DNA of 64,000 nucleotides from NCBI GenBank assembly GCA_903910385.1, contig CAIVZM010000022.1:86376-150375 (forward strand). Reading direction: 5' to 3'. Origin of the DNA: an uncultured Armatimonadota bacterium. GTDB lineage: Bacteria > Armatimonadota > Armatimonadia > Armatimonadales > Armatimonadaceae. How positions within the stretch are numbered: position 1 is the stretch's first letter; each line of letters starts with the position of its first letter. Below, one piece after another: positions 62,809-64,000 of this stretch. Position numbers and translations under genes: made by a program. Under the pieces are notes generated by a model. The model did not search any database and was not told where the DNA came from. It saw only the letters and a list, made by a program, of their open reading frames with translations.

Positions 62809-62839
62809 ACGGGGCGACGAAATTGTGTCGTCACCCCGT
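62809..62839. repeat. Hairpin between the pseudogene and the NQ-heptad gene
   Basis: A 12-bp stem with one mismatch (62809-62820 and 62828-62839). No clean T-run follows on the minus strand, so it is a weak terminator candidate for the gene at 62851. Confidence 0.45.
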
Positions 62840-62850
62840 GCTATTTTCGC

Positions 62851-63075
62851 TCAAAGCGCGAGAATCTTCGCCTGATTTTCCAGAATTAACTTCTGGTTGG
62901 TGATAATTGTTTCCTGATTGGAAAGCAAAGATTTCAAGGTTTCCTGATTTTCGATGATGACTTTTTGGTTTGTACGAATCGCTTCCTGATTGCTCAGAAT
63001 GTCGCTCTGGTTCTCCAGAATCATTTTTTGATTGCTGACAACTTCATCCTGATTGCTTATGACGCCATTGGCCAT
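62851..63075 (-). CDS. 74-residue protein of nine NQ heptads (coiled coil)
   Basis: The entire protein after MANG repeats the pattern hydrophobic-x-x-Asn-Gln-x-x, with nine NQ pairs. Hydrophobic residues fall at the a position and Asn at d; a three-residue insertion (KSL) breaks the register once, after the sixth repeat. AAAGG lies nine bases before the ATG. Codon use and the ribosome site support a real gene. The I-x-x-N-x-x-x pattern resembles the N@d layers that let trimeric coiled coils of autotransporter adhesins hold anions in the core, where the motif is IxxNTxx. No signal peptide or anchor. Oligomer state and role unknown. Confidence 0.75.
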   Translation of the reverse strand: MANGVISNQDEVVSNQKMILENQSDILSNQEAIRTNQKVIIENQETLKSLLSNQETIITNQKLILENQAKILAL

Positions 63076-63198
63076 GTCGGTTTACCTTTCCCATACGTCC
63101 AGTTCCAGCACGGACGCTAGCTTTCTAAACGTGAGGGACGCTCATGATGTTCCTTCAGTTCCCTGCATTAAAGCGTCTCACGATAAAATAACGCTGAT

Positions 63199-63744
63199 AT
63201 GACAGACCTACTTAGATTTTCTCTGGCGCAATGGCGTCTGGAATCCGAAATGCGAATAGAAGATGCCTATAAATGGTGCTATCACGCGACACAGGGAGGG
63301 GAACATGCCATCACCAGTCCGGACGGTCCACGACGATGGCTGGAACGCGAGTGGCCGACATTGTCGGCGCCGATGACCGGCGAAACTCTAATTCTACCTT
63401 TGCGTCCCGACGGGAAAATCGTTCGCCTGAATCTGCGCCCCTATCGATCGAAAGGCGGATCACCGGAACTGTTGCTGAATGCTTTCGTTTCCAGCGCAAA
63501 GTCTTTTCGGTCAGACAAAACGGCATTTCTTCTGGTCTGGAATGAACTGGGCGCTGAATTGGAGAAAGGAAATTTGGGGAAAATCGAGCGTACTGGTTGG
63601 GAGCGATTGGATAAGGAGACAGCACGGTCAAGGTATCCTGCTATTGATCATTCCACTGGCTTTGCATCGGTTAGAATCCCCGCCTATCGTGTTCTCACCG
63701 GTAGCATTGCTAAGCGGTTAACGGCGACTCTGGGCGCGGGTTAG
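63199..63744 (+). CDS. Unknown soluble protein
   Basis: 181 residues, no signal peptide or membrane helix. It starts with MTDLLRFSLAQWRLESEMRIED, rich in Arg and Trp, and contains an Arg/Lys-rich central strand region (GETLILPLRPDGKIVRLNLR). It is divergent from the NQ-heptad gene across 123 bases. No family recognised. It might be an N-terminal-domain-like adaptor or a phage-type protein, but nothing in the sequence decides. Confidence 0.6.
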   Translation: MTDLLRFSLAQWRLESEMRIEDAYKWCYHATQGGEHAITSPDGPRRWLEREWPTLSAPMTGETLILPLRPDGKIVRLNLRPYRSKGGSPELLLNAFVSSAKSFRSDKTAFLLVWNELGAELEKGNLGKIERTGWERLDKETARSRYPAIDHSTGFASVRIPAYRVLTGSIAKRLTATLGAG

Positions 63745-63906
63745 TGCAGATCAACCTATTTTTCCGGTTGGCTATACCACTTCGGAGATTTCGTGAAAGG
63801 GACGTATTCGATACTCACTTTTGACTTGACGCATCTGGCTGAGAGTAAACGCTATTCCAAGACAATCGCCCCAGGCTTGAAAATTCGCTCCACTTCCTGA
63901 TGACAA

Positions 63907-64000
63907 AGCTTCATAGTAGCTTCATAGTAGCTTCATAGTAGCTTCATAGTAGCTTCATAGTAGCTTCATAGTAGCTTCATAGTAGCTTCATAGTAGCTTC
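63907..64000. repeat. Tandem repeat of an 11-bp unit, open at the window end
   Basis: AGCTTCATAGT is repeated without error at 63907-64000, eight full copies and part of a ninth, and continues past the end of the window. One unit is about one turn of B-DNA. The units have the same orientation and no spacers, so this is not a CRISPR array. No gene lies between 63745 and 63906. Confidence 0.95.

Noticed and set aside
63907..64000. CRISPR array
   Set aside because: The repeat unit is 11 bases, direct and without spacers; it is a simple tandem repeat.

Overview
The window looks like chromosomal DNA of a diderm, free-living bacterium that scavenges carbohydrates. Genes include a beta-barrel outer-membrane protein with a signal peptide, LL-diaminopimelate aminotransferase, GH38 alpha-mannosidase, a GH109-like oxidoreductase, two aldose epimerases and two binding-protein-dependent sugar transporters without a local ATPase. 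Gene content and style, including a binding-protein/permease fusion, resemble Armatimonadota. This is inference from content; no 16S rRNA or database search backs it.

Layout. 1-14235: an arginine-biosynthesis region (argC, argJ, argB, argD, argF) interrupted by a sugar cluster: aldose epimerase, GNAT, GH109-like Gfo/Idh, PhyH-type dioxygenase, solute-binding protein and two permeases. argC has a leader with a promoter, an Arg-rich 33-residue peptide and an intrinsic terminator. argF encodes an ornithine carbamoyltransferase fused behind a Clp N-domain. 14572-17925: a giant tubulin-like protein ending in a SHOCT-like helix pair. 18114-20208: menA facing mutY. 20321-22618: two small unknown genes, then rplL/rplJ with an L10-type leader and attenuator. 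22876-27081: pyruvate dehydrogenase E1 alpha, E1 beta and E2 plus a small unknown. 27258-30753: a secreted CocE-type hydrolase facing rpsR-ssb-rpsF. 30939-37070: a lipoprotein, dapL, two universal stress proteins and a NarL-type two-component system. 37377-43003: a TPR protein facing an alpha-mannosidase. 43145-47640: tRNA-Arg(CCG), a membrane protein, a DUF255-DsbD-alpha fusion, a PAP2 phosphatase and a protein made only of homing-endonuclease-associated repeats. 47965-54621: an MFS transporter, an LmeA-like lipoprotein, an exported protein with a second aldose epimerase, and a free-standing C-terminal half of carbamoyl-phosphate synthase large chain. 54895-61739: an unknown, transketolase and a second sugar transporter (binding-protein/permease fusion plus permease). 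61951-64000: an outer-membrane protein with a decayed copy behind it, a small protein of nine NQ heptads, an unknown, and an 11-bp tandem repeat running off the end.

How it fits together. The arg genes make ornithine and citrulline; the CarB half supplies carbamoyl phosphate if its N-terminal partner exists elsewhere. The ABC modules, GH38, GH109-like protein and mutarotases form a glycan uptake and trimming capacity that feeds transketolase and pyruvate dehydrogenase. Several promoters have the form TTGACA-17/18-TACACT, and some lie so close to the start codon that the mRNAs may be leaderless. The strongest candidates for new biology are the Clp_N-OTCase fusion, the arg attenuator, the free NQ coiled coil and the tubulin-like giant.
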